A stretch of 64,000 bases of DNA from the NCBI GenBank assembly GCA_045543615.1, contig JAZPXL010000041.1:50810-114809 (forward strand), in the 5' to 3' direction. Source of the stretch: CAG-390 sp045543615 (lineage in GTDB: Bacteria; Bacillota; Clostridia; Oscillospirales; CAG-272). Shown in pieces: positions 8,337 through 15,087 of this stretch. Position numbers and translations under genes: made by a program. The notes below the pieces were generated by a model. It made no database searches. It was not told where the DNA came from and saw only the letters and a program-made list of their open reading frames with translations. The number at the start of each line of letters is the position of its first letter. The stretch's first letter is position 1.

Positions 8337-8365
8337 TTGACAAGTGTGGGGGGATATGGTAGAAT
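8337..8365 (+). promoter_or_regulatory. Sigma-A promoter of the second secreted-protein gene
   Basis: TTGACA (8337-8342), 17 bases, TAGAAT (8360-8365). It starts only 13 bases after the structured terminator element, so the second paralogue has its own transcript. Confidence 0.82.
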
Positions 8366-8396
8366 AAAAAACAATGAAAGCGATGGGAGGGATAGT

Positions 8397-9467
8397 ATGA
8401 AGAGGTGCAGAGTAGCGTTTAAAATGGTAGCAGTGCTGTTGTTATTGCTTCTGTCCCTGCCACTTTATGCAAACGCCACGGATGGCGAGGAAGTAAAGAA
8501 AAACGTGGTATATTTTGAGGATTTTGAGGACACGGCGAGCGAGGGCGATACACTTAAGTCTCTTGGCTGGTCAGAGCTTTCAAATGATGACGGTACAGCA
8601 AGAAAGAACTGCACAGCTACGCTCAGTATTGAAAACGGCAGGCTATACATAAATAATACCGAGGAGAGTGGGAGCAACGAATCCTTTCTTCTTGTGATAG
8701 GTGGAGAGCAGACGGCTGATATTTATGAGGATAGCTTTACTTTGCAATATGATGTCGAGATTCGGGAGAGTGCAGACAGCGCAAGATATATTGCAATTGC
8801 AACGCATTACGAACAATCACCAAGCGCAACATACAGCGTGTTCCATCTCCGTTCGGGTGGCTATGGCGAGAGCAGAATAAGAATGGGCAGAATCTGGCAC
8901 AACTACGATACAGAGGGCGAAAGCTACGCTCCCGACACATCTGATGGGGACGGAACACATTCCCTGCTTTTCAAGCTCTATGGCAAGGAATATGACGGTA
9001 CGCCCGCCCTTGTGGGCAAAAGCATTACTGTCCGTGTGGTATACGATAAGGAAGAAGCAGGCCCACGGGTGTATCTCAAGGATAAAGAAAGCGACGGAGA
9101 GTTCATACTTGTATCAGCACCAAGCGAGGAGAGCGAGGGAGCAAAGAGCCTTAAAAGTGGCGTGCTTGTCGGTCGGGACGTGGTGCTTACGGTCAGCGCA
9201 AGCGTCGGGGGATTTGTTGACAATATCACCCTTTACAGAGGAACGGGCGAGCCTGTCTTTGAGGATTACACGCCACCTGCATCGGACGAGGACAGTGCCA
9301 CAACTGCCGCCAACTCTTTTGTAGCTTTGAGGGATGCTATAAGCTTAATTGCCTCGGGCAAGAGAGCCGGCGCAGTAATTCTTCTTGGCACTATTGCCTT
9401 TGCCATATCTGCCGCCGCATACAGAGTGCGACACACAGAGAAGCAAGACGGAAAGAAAAAGAAATAA
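8397..9467 (+). CDS. Secreted, C-terminally membrane-anchored protein (paralogue 2)
   Basis: A 356-residue paralogue of the preceding gene, function unknown. It has a signal peptide (about 1-25) and then the same beta-rich domain with matching landmarks: YFEDFEDT, LGWSEL, a DSFTLQYDVE strand, ARYIAIATHYE, and GFVDNITLYRGTGEP. It lacks the TxAPxDDA linker and the GGC motif. The C-terminus has a hydrophobic helix (AGAVILLGTIAFAISAAAY) followed by a Lys-rich tail, so it is membrane-anchored but by a different kind of end. The start at 8397 has GGGAGG 6 bases upstream. It may be a partner or a diverged copy of paralogue 1. Confidence 0.85.
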   Translation: MKRCRVAFKMVAVLLLLLLSLPLYANATDGEEVKKNVVYFEDFEDTASEGDTLKSLGWSELSNDDGTARKNCTATLSIENGRLYINNTEESGSNESFLLVIGGEQTADIYEDSFTLQYDVEIRESADSARYIAIATHYEQSPSATYSVFHLRSGGYGESRIRMGRIWHNYDTEGESYAPDTSDGDGTHSLLFKLYGKEYDGTPALVGKSITVRVVYDKEEAGPRVYLKDKESDGEFILVSAPSEESEGAKSLKSGVLVGRDVVLTVSASVGGFVDNITLYRGTGEPVFEDYTPPASDEDSATTAANSFVALRDAISLIASGKRAGAVILLGTIAFAISAAAYRVRHTEKQDGKKKK

Positions 9468-9474
9468 AATGGAG

Positions 9475-9510
9475 AAAAGCGCACAGAAGCAAGAGCTTCT
9501 GTGCGCTTTT
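9475..9510. terminator. Bidirectional terminator between convergent genes
   Basis: AAAAGCGCACAGAAGC (9475-9490) pairs with GCTTCTGTGCGCTTTT (9495-9510), a 16-bp stem with a 4-base loop. Flanking A and T runs serve both the secreted-protein gene and the ygiQ-like gene on the opposite strand. Confidence 0.93.
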
Positions 9511-9516
9511 GTTTTG

Positions 9517-11454
9517 CTATTTTCTGCTTTTCTTTGCTTTTGTAGTCTTTTTGGGAGATGGGGTGCGCTTTGTGTGGCTATCTTGAGCCTTTCTCTGCCG
9601 TCCTCGCTCTCCACCTTTTCCACCGACTTTTTTTCCGGAGTGGTAGCTGTCTCGCTCAGGGCGAACAAGGCAGTCGGGGGAGTTGCCGATAAGGTCGGTG
9701 CGATGAGCAAGCGTGAGTGCCTCGCGAACAAGGGACGCATTTTCAGGCTTGCCAAATTGGAGGAGCGCACGCTGAAGCCTCTTCTCTCTGCCGTCACGGG
9801 CAACATAGACACTCTTGCCTGTGAAAGGATCGATTCCCGTAGCAAACATAACGGTTGAAGCCGTTCCGGGCGTGGGATAGAAATCCTGCACCTGCTCGGG
9901 TGAAAGCCCCTCTCGCTTGAGGTAGAGAGCAAGCTCAATTGCATCATTCAAGGTCGAGCCGGGGTGGCTTGACATAAGATAGGGGACGAGGTATTGCTCC
10001 TTACCACACTCACGGCAGAGGGAGAAAAACTTGTCCTTGAAGCGACGGTAGACGGAAAAATCAGGCTTGCCCATATATGAAAGAACGGATGCAGAACAAT
10101 GCTCGGGCGCAACCTTAAGCTGTCCACTTACATTGTCACGCACAATCTTACGGAAAAAGCTGTCGTCGGAGTCTGCCATAAGGTAGTCAAAGCGAATACC
10201 TGAGCGAATGAAGACCTTTTTGATGCCATCAATAGCCTCAACAGACTCAATGAGATCGTAATACTCGCTGTGGTCAACTAAGAGATTTTTGCAGGGACGG
10301 GGCGAGAGGCAGCGACGGTCGGGGCAAACGCCGTGTGTCAACTGCTTTTTGCAGGCAGGTGCACGGAAATTGGCAGTAGGGCCGCCGACATCGTGAATAT
10401 ATCCCTTAAAGCCTTCCATCTGAGTGATGTCACGGGCTTCATTTAGTACACTCTCCTTGGAGCGTGAGCGCACACTCCGTCCCTGATGGAACGCAAGCGC
10501 ACAGAAATTGCAAGAACCAAAGCAACCACGGTTATGCGTTATCGAGAACGCAACCTCTGATATGGCAGGAACACCACCGAGGGAGTCATACATCGGATGA
10601 ACACGCCTTGTGTAAGGAAGAGAGTAAACACGGTCAAGCTCCTCTCGCTCAAGTGGTGGCATAGGTGGATTCTGCACAAGAATACGGTCACCGTAATTCT
10701 CAGTTATAGCTCGTCCACAGACGGCGTCCTGCTCACGATATTGTGCCGCAAACGCATCGGCGTAAGCCTTGCCACCCGCCTTCAGCTCCTCCCAATCAAG
10801 AGAGGCGGCAACGGGATAGTGATATTCAGGCTTGTCCGACGGACAGAGGTAGACTGTACCCCTGACGTCACGGATCTTTTTGACAGGCACGCCACGGTCA
10901 AGAAGCTCTGCTATGCGAAGCAGAATGTTCTCGCCCATACCGTATGTAAGAATATCAGCTCTGCTGTCGACGAGAATGGAACGGCGCATACGGTCTTCCC
11001 AATAATCATAATGCGCAAAACGGCGAAGGGAGGCCTCAAGACCACCTAAGATTATCGGAATATCACCATACGCCTGACGGATAATATTTGAATAGACTAT
11101 TGTGGCTCTGTCGGGGCGCAAGCCCATCTTGCCACCGGGGGAATAATAGTCAAAATTACGGCGATGACGGCTGACGGAATAGTGGGAGACCATCGAGTCG
11201 ACATTACCTGCCGTAACGAGAAAGCCAAGTCGAGGCTTGCCGAATCGCTTGAAATCATCTGTGGTGCGCCAATTTGGTTGAGAGAGTATGGCAACCCTGA
11301 AGCCTGCTGCCTCAAGCACTCTTGAAATGATGGCAACGCCAAAGGACGGATGATCCACATAGGCATCACCCGTTACATAGACGAAATCAGGCCTGTCCCA
11401 ACCGAGAGAGCGCATCTCCTCGGCATTTACAGGTAAAAATCGCTTGCCAAGCAT
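9517..11454 (-). CDS. YgiQ/UPF0313 family radical SAM protein
   Basis: A 645-residue protein of the YgiQ family. It has an N-terminal cobalamin-binding-like domain (about 20-190), a radical SAM core with the iron-sulfur motif CFGSCNFC, and a C-terminal extension including TPGTASTVMFATG. The basic tail (KKTTKAKKSRK) is low complexity. The reaction is not established for the family. The start at 11454 is set by GGAGG 5 bases upstream. It is the last gene of the yicC-to-ygiQ run but is separated from spoVM by a hairpin, so it may have its own transcript. Confidence 0.88.
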   Translation of the reverse strand: MLGKRFLPVNAEEMRSLGWDRPDFVYVTGDAYVDHPSFGVAIISRVLEAAGFRVAILSQPNWRTTDDFKRFGKPRLGFLVTAGNVDSMVSHYSVSRHRRNFDYYSPGGKMGLRPDRATIVYSNIIRQAYGDIPIILGGLEASLRRFAHYDYWEDRMRRSILVDSRADILTYGMGENILLRIAELLDRGVPVKKIRDVRGTVYLCPSDKPEYHYPVAASLDWEELKAGGKAYADAFAAQYREQDAVCGRAITENYGDRILVQNPPMPPLEREELDRVYSLPYTRRVHPMYDSLGGVPAISEVAFSITHNRGCFGSCNFCALAFHQGRSVRSRSKESVLNEARDITQMEGFKGYIHDVGGPTANFRAPACKKQLTHGVCPDRRCLSPRPCKNLLVDHSEYYDLIESVEAIDGIKKVFIRSGIRFDYLMADSDDSFFRKIVRDNVSGQLKVAPEHCSASVLSYMGKPDFSVYRRFKDKFFSLCRECGKEQYLVPYLMSSHPGSTLNDAIELALYLKREGLSPEQVQDFYPTPGTASTVMFATGIDPFTGKSVYVARDGREKRLQRALLQFGKPENASLVREALTLAHRTDLIGNSPDCLVRPERDSYHSGKKVGGKGGERGRQRKAQDSHTKRTPSPKKTTKAKKSRK

Positions 11455-11473
11455 ATTGACCTCCATATTTTTT

Positions 11474-11493
11474 GTGGGGGCAAAAGCCCCCAC
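11474..11493. other. GC-rich palindromic hairpin between spoVM and ygiQ-like gene
   Basis: GTGGGGGC (11474-11481) and GCCCCCAC (11486-11493) around AAAA. On the minus strand it is followed by A's, not T's, so it is not a standard intrinsic terminator. It may be a transcript-stabilising or partial-attenuation stem. Confidence 0.5.
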
Positions 11494-11495
11494 GC

Positions 11496-11582
11496 TCAAT
11501 CTTTGTGTTCCTTTTTAATACCGAAAAAACGGCGAAGTATTGATGCCAAAAAGCCCCGTGGCCTCATCAAAAGGATTCTCAT
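11496..11582 (-). CDS. spoVM: SpoVM-like spore-coat assembly peptide
   Basis: A 28-residue reading frame with an excellent ribosome binding site (AAGGAAGGG, 7 bases before ATG). The peptide starts MRILLMRPRG and continues FLASILRRFFGIKK. This matches the amphipathic helix of Bacillus subtilis SpoVM: a Pro near position 8-9 followed by basic residue(s), FL, I(V/L)R, a hydrophobic pair, Gly, then a basic tail. In B. subtilis spoVM lies directly beside thiN, behind prpC-prkC-rsgA-rpe-thiN. Here the same order holds, with a small membrane gene between thiN and this peptide. SpoVM recognises the convex forespore membrane and anchors SpoIVA. Length (26 residues in B. subtilis) and position make the call strong despite the small size. 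Confidence 0.85.
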   Translation of the reverse strand: MRILLMRPRGFLASILRRFFGIKKEHKD

Positions 11583-11609
11583 ACAAATGCCCTTCCTTAG
11601 AAACGGAAA

Positions 11610-11774
11610 TCATCTGAGCAACAGAAAGCCTGCACTCAAAAGCACAGCTGCCTCGACAAAGGCGAGAGCTCTGCCCGGAAGGATGAATGAGAGGAAGATC
11701 CCTGCCCCAAAGGTCAGCGTCAAAATCCCCACAGTTTGCTTAAAGCTATTGTTTTTTCGCAACACCCTCACCAT
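11610..11774 (-). CDS. Small two-helix membrane protein between thiN and spoVM
   Basis: About 54 residues: a short basic N-terminus (LRKNNSFKQ), then two hydrophobic segments (about 15-33 and 36-53) separated by LPGRA, ending in Arg. Function unknown. Similar two-helix proteins with a Leu-Pro turn occur at this place in clostridial genomes, from memory. The start is uncertain. The ATG at 11774 has AAGAAGGG directly abutting it, a GTG at 11765 has better spacing, and an upstream GTG at 11840 would overlap the end of thiN. Translation is probably coupled to thiN. Confidence 0.6.
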   Translation of the reverse strand: MVRVLRKNNSFKQTVGILTLTFGAGIFLSFILPGRALAFVEAAVLLSAGFLLLR

Positions 11775-11829
11775 CCCTTCTTGCTCAATAGAAGTATATG
11801 ATGCGAGAGTGGCAGTTGATACAGAAATT

Positions 11830-12456
11830 TTATGCGTCACGGCTCTCAATTATAAATACAGAGCCTTTTTTGAGTGAGATGAGAGCGCAGTTGCCGACGA
11901 TTTCGTTGCTGACGGCAAATTGTGAGCGACGGTGGAGAGTTGCGTTTTTGAGAGGGTATTTCGCACCCTCAATGCTAAGTCCCTTGACGGTGTCGCTGAC
12001 GGCAACAACAGAAAAAAACTTGTAGCCACTTCTTCCGATAAGCTCAGAGGATGCAGAGACGAACCTTGCACGGTTCTTTCCGTCATTTATCTGTGCGTAC
12101 ACGCCACGCAAATGCAAGTCTTCAAGTATTGCGAGGTTTGCAATCGAGTGATCAAGCCTGCCCGAAAGCCCACCGATAATGACGATGGATGACGCACCAC
12201 GCCGGAGCGCAAGCTCAACTGCAACCTGAGTGTCGGTCAGATCTTTTTCGGGCTTGAGCCTTATTACCTCGGCATCACGAGGAAGCTTGTGTTCGGGATA
12301 GGAGTCGAAGTCACCAACCACGGTTTGTACGTTTACACCAAGAGAGGCGGCGTTTTTAAGTCCTGAGTCGGCGGCAATAGTGATGTCATCGCCGGATGGA
12401 CGCTCGGTTATATAGTCGGGGGCGATGTCGCCACCTACATAAATAAAAGCTCTCAT
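11830..12456 (-). CDS. thiN: Thiamine diphosphokinase
   Basis: A 208-residue enzyme that transfers pyrophosphate from ATP to thiamine to make TPP in the cytosol. Visible catalytic-domain motifs are GDFDS near residue 47 and KDLTDTQVAVELALRRG near residue 70. GGLSGRLDHSIANL follows, with a C-terminal thiamine-binding beta domain after that. Length is standard. It lies 15 bases after rsgA; the usual intervening rpe gene is absent. The thiT transporter and its TPP riboswitch at 56861-57683 are the matching uptake arm. Confidence 0.95.
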   Translation of the reverse strand: MRAFIYVGGDIAPDYITERPSGDDITIAADSGLKNAASLGVNVQTVVGDFDSYPEHKLPRDAEVIRLKPEKDLTDTQVAVELALRRGASSIVIIGGLSGRLDHSIANLAILEDLHLRGVYAQINDGKNRARFVSASSELIGRSGYKFFSVVAVSDTVKGLSIEGAKYPLKNATLHRRSQFAVSNEIVGNCALISLKKGSVFIIESRDA

Positions 12457-12471
12457 AATTCCAACCTTAAT

Positions 12472-13503
12472 TTATTTTTTCTCCCAACGAGGCTTTGCCT
12501 TGAGTGTTCTGTACATCGAAAGATAGCTTTCGTGACGTGAGGGCGCGATCTCTCCACGGGCGATGGCTTCAAGTACGGCACAGCCCTCCTCCTTTGTGTG
12601 TGAGCAGTCGAGATAACGGCACTCTCCATAGTGGAGAACAAACTCACGCATAGTCTGCGGCAGAGCTTCAAATGGGAAAAAGTCGAAGTTTTCAAAATCT
12701 ATCAGCGAAAAACCGGGCGTATCGGCAAGATAACCACCACATTCAAGCACAAATAGCTCCGAGAGTCTTGTTGTGTGCTTGCCACGGGCAATTTTTCGGC
12801 TGATCTCACCTGCCTCAAGCTGAAGCTCGGGGAAAAGAACGTTCATAAGCGTTGACTTGCCAACGCCCGATGCGCCGGCAAATGCAGCAACACGCCCCGG
12901 TAGCTTCTCGTTAATAAACGAACGGAACTGCTCAATGCCATCCATCGTGTAGCAGGAGAGAGCAAAAACAGGATAGCCTGCTTTTTCGTATGTGTCAACG
13001 AGAGTGGATGCGGCTGATGGGTCAAGCTCGCTCTTGCCGACCACCAAAGCCGCCTCGATGGAATGATATTCGGCTATGGAGAGCAGCTTGTCGATGGTTT
13101 CTGTGGCAGGCGCAGGAGCAGCAGATGCGCAGACGATGATGAGCATATCGAGATTTGCAAGTGGTGGACGGATGAGCGAATTGCGACGTGCCAGTATGGC
13201 AGAAATAGCACCATCGGGTACACCTGAGCTGTCGTCACGGGGGGTGGCAACGCCGTCTGTAATTGTAAACGAGTTGTCGGTATAGACAAATTCGGCAACA
13301 TCGCCAACCTTCAGCTTGCCTGCCGTACCACTTGTGTCGGGCGCGCGAAGCGAGCCTCTTGCTCGGCTGAGAAGAGTTGTGTTTTGTAAGGGTGAGGGAG
13401 TGGATGGATAGAGCCTTTCGTGCTCACAAATATCTGCAAGACGAACAAGATAAAGTCCACCAATTCCACGGAGTATTCGGCATTTGGTTTTATATTCCAT
13501 CAT
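12472..13503 (-). CDS. rsgA: Ribosome small-subunit-dependent GTPase RsgA
   Basis: A 343-residue circularly permuted GTPase that acts late in 30S maturation. Order is an N-terminal OB fold, then the G domain with G1 GASGVGKST after the G4 region and G3 DTPGFS, then a zinc knuckle of the C-X4-C-X-H-X5-C form (CRYLDCSHTKEEGC). The G4 motif reads VGKSELD instead of a canonical (N/T)KxD. The start at 13503 has GAGAGG 4 bases upstream and follows the preceding stop by one base, indicating coupling. Part of the prkC operon, as in B. subtilis. Confidence 0.95.
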   Translation of the reverse strand: MMEYKTKCRILRGIGGLYLVRLADICEHERLYPSTPSPLQNTTLLSRARGSLRAPDTSGTAGKLKVGDVAEFVYTDNSFTITDGVATPRDDSSGVPDGAISAILARRNSLIRPPLANLDMLIIVCASAAPAPATETIDKLLSIAEYHSIEAALVVGKSELDPSAASTLVDTYEKAGYPVFALSCYTMDGIEQFRSFINEKLPGRVAAFAGASGVGKSTLMNVLFPELQLEAGEISRKIARGKHTTRLSELFVLECGGYLADTPGFSLIDFENFDFFPFEALPQTMREFVLHYGECRYLDCSHTKEEGCAVLEAIARGEIAPSRHESYLSMYRTLKAKPRWEKK

Positions 13504-13504
13504 T

Positions 13505-15058
13505 TTACCTCTCGGTAAGTCCAAGATCAGCCGCCATTATGTATTTAAGATGGATGGAGGCGGCAGTGCTTCTCCTGTTCTCGATAGAAACGAGCAGAGC
13601 ACATCTTTGGCTGTTGTTATATTCAAATCTTCCACCAAGCCCCAAGCTGTCAAATCCAAGTGAGCCACAGAGAGCGACAGTTGAGCCATCCTCGGTTTCG
13701 TGCGTGCCAAACGCCGTGGGGGAGGTCGAGCAGACAAAGGTGCTCTTTCCCATAGCGTCAAGGCAATCGTAGAGATCCGTCAGGTCATCGCAGACCTCCT
13801 CGCCGTCAACGATCTTGTCAAGACAAGCGGGCAGGGAGGGCGAGAAAGCAGTAACGGAGGGGATGCGACCTGTAAGCCTGTTTAGAAGAGGAATATCGTT
13901 TTCGATGATGTCACAGAGAGCGTACATATCCGTCTCTGTGTCGGCAAAGACAACAAGCGACGTCGCAACACCCTTTTCATCATTGACCCTGAGCACCATT
14001 CCGACGTCATCCGTGCCCGTGATGTTTAGCAAACAGCCGTCAAAGGATGAGATCACCTCGCAAACGGTAACACGGGGAAGGGCTGAGTTTTCAAGGTGAC
14101 CCGGCAGGAAAAGCCAGGGAACATTTCGCTCTGTGAGAATGGATGATATTCCCTGCCACATTTCCGAAAGCTCAGCTCTTGTACTCGCTCCACCGTCGAC
14201 ATTTCCATTGAAGAGAACAACGTCGGGAGAGGATGCGTCAACCATTTCGGAGAGCGCACGAAGAGTGTAGCTGTTGCCGTCTATGTAGGAGACGGTGAGA
14301 ACATCAAGCCGTCCGTCGCTTAGCGTAATCTCTTCGGAGAGAAGAAGCTTGCCCTCAGGACGCAAATCGCTTCTGCGAAGCGAATTTTTGATTCGATAGT
14401 GGTAGCCATCGGTGTAGAAAGCATCTAAAAATGCATCAATTCCCTCGTGAACTCTCTTGGCAGAGGGGGAAAGAATATCAACCTTTGAGACTGATGCGTT
14501 TTTGTCAATACCCTCAGCAACAAGCTCTCCGTTTTCATCCTCAAGATATTGAAGCGTTTCATCACTTTCAGGGAGCGAAAATTCTTTTGTGCTAACGGTG
14601 ATCTCAAGTCCACCATATCCAATGGTGGAGCGTACCTCAAGGTAATTTTTCTCGCAAAGCTCAGTAACGCCAAGCGTCACCGTTACCGTTGGGTCAAGAT
14701 CATTTGAAAAAACGCTTTCACCTGCGAGATATTGCTTGTCGGATGCAATATAGGCATCAATATCATACCTGTTTTTAAGCGCATCAAGAAGATACATTGC
14801 TTCACGCTCGCCCCATCCGTCACGGCTTGGATAGATGATAAGTAGACTAAGCTTGCCATCACCAACAGCACTTCCAAGCACATCGTCACGGTGTCCGTCA
14901 TTTCTCGTTGACGGAATGGCTGCAAGCAGGGACACGAGCAGAATGGCGAGAAAAACAAGCAACACAATTGGGCGCAGGACTTTGCGCAGAGCAATTTTAC
15001 TCTGCACACTGTCACTACGCTTTGCTATGGATTTCTCTCGTCTTATGAAGTCAAACAT
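13505..15058 (-). CDS. Membrane-anchored protein with a degenerate metallophosphatase-like domain
   Basis: A 517-residue protein not recognised as a named family. A basic cytosolic N-terminus (1-25) is followed by one membrane helix (about 27-48) and an extracellular region. At about residues 255-410 it follows the calcineurin-like phosphoesterase plan, with DVLTVSYIDGNS, then DVVLFNGNVDGG, a Trp-containing helix, then VPWLFLPGHLEN. These align with the family's metal-binding D-x-H, GDxxDG and GNHD/E motifs, but the key Asp, Asn and His ligands are replaced, so catalysis is unlikely. It sits between prkC and rsgA where most relatives have nothing, and its stop is one base before rsgA. A sensory or scaffold role with PrkC is a guess. 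Confidence 0.7.
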   Translation of the reverse strand: MFDFIRREKSIAKRSDSVQSKIALRKVLRPIVLLVFLAILLVSLLAAIPSTRNDGHRDDVLGSAVGDGKLSLLIIYPSRDGWGEREAMYLLDALKNRYDIDAYIASDKQYLAGESVFSNDLDPTVTVTLGVTELCEKNYLEVRSTIGYGGLEITVSTKEFSLPESDETLQYLEDENGELVAEGIDKNASVSKVDILSPSAKRVHEGIDAFLDAFYTDGYHYRIKNSLRRSDLRPEGKLLLSEEITLSDGRLDVLTVSYIDGNSYTLRALSEMVDASSPDVVLFNGNVDGGASTRAELSEMWQGISSILTERNVPWLFLPGHLENSALPRVTVCEVISSFDGCLLNITGTDDVGMVLRVNDEKGVATSLVVFADTETDMYALCDIIENDIPLLNRLTGRIPSVTAFSPSLPACLDKIVDGEEVCDDLTDLYDCLDAMGKSTFVCSTSPTAFGTHETEDGSTVALCGSLGFDSLGLGGRFEYNNSQRCALLVSIENRRSTAASIHLKYIMAADLGLTER

Positions 15059-15087
15059 TTGCTACCTATTATTATTAAAGAAATTTT

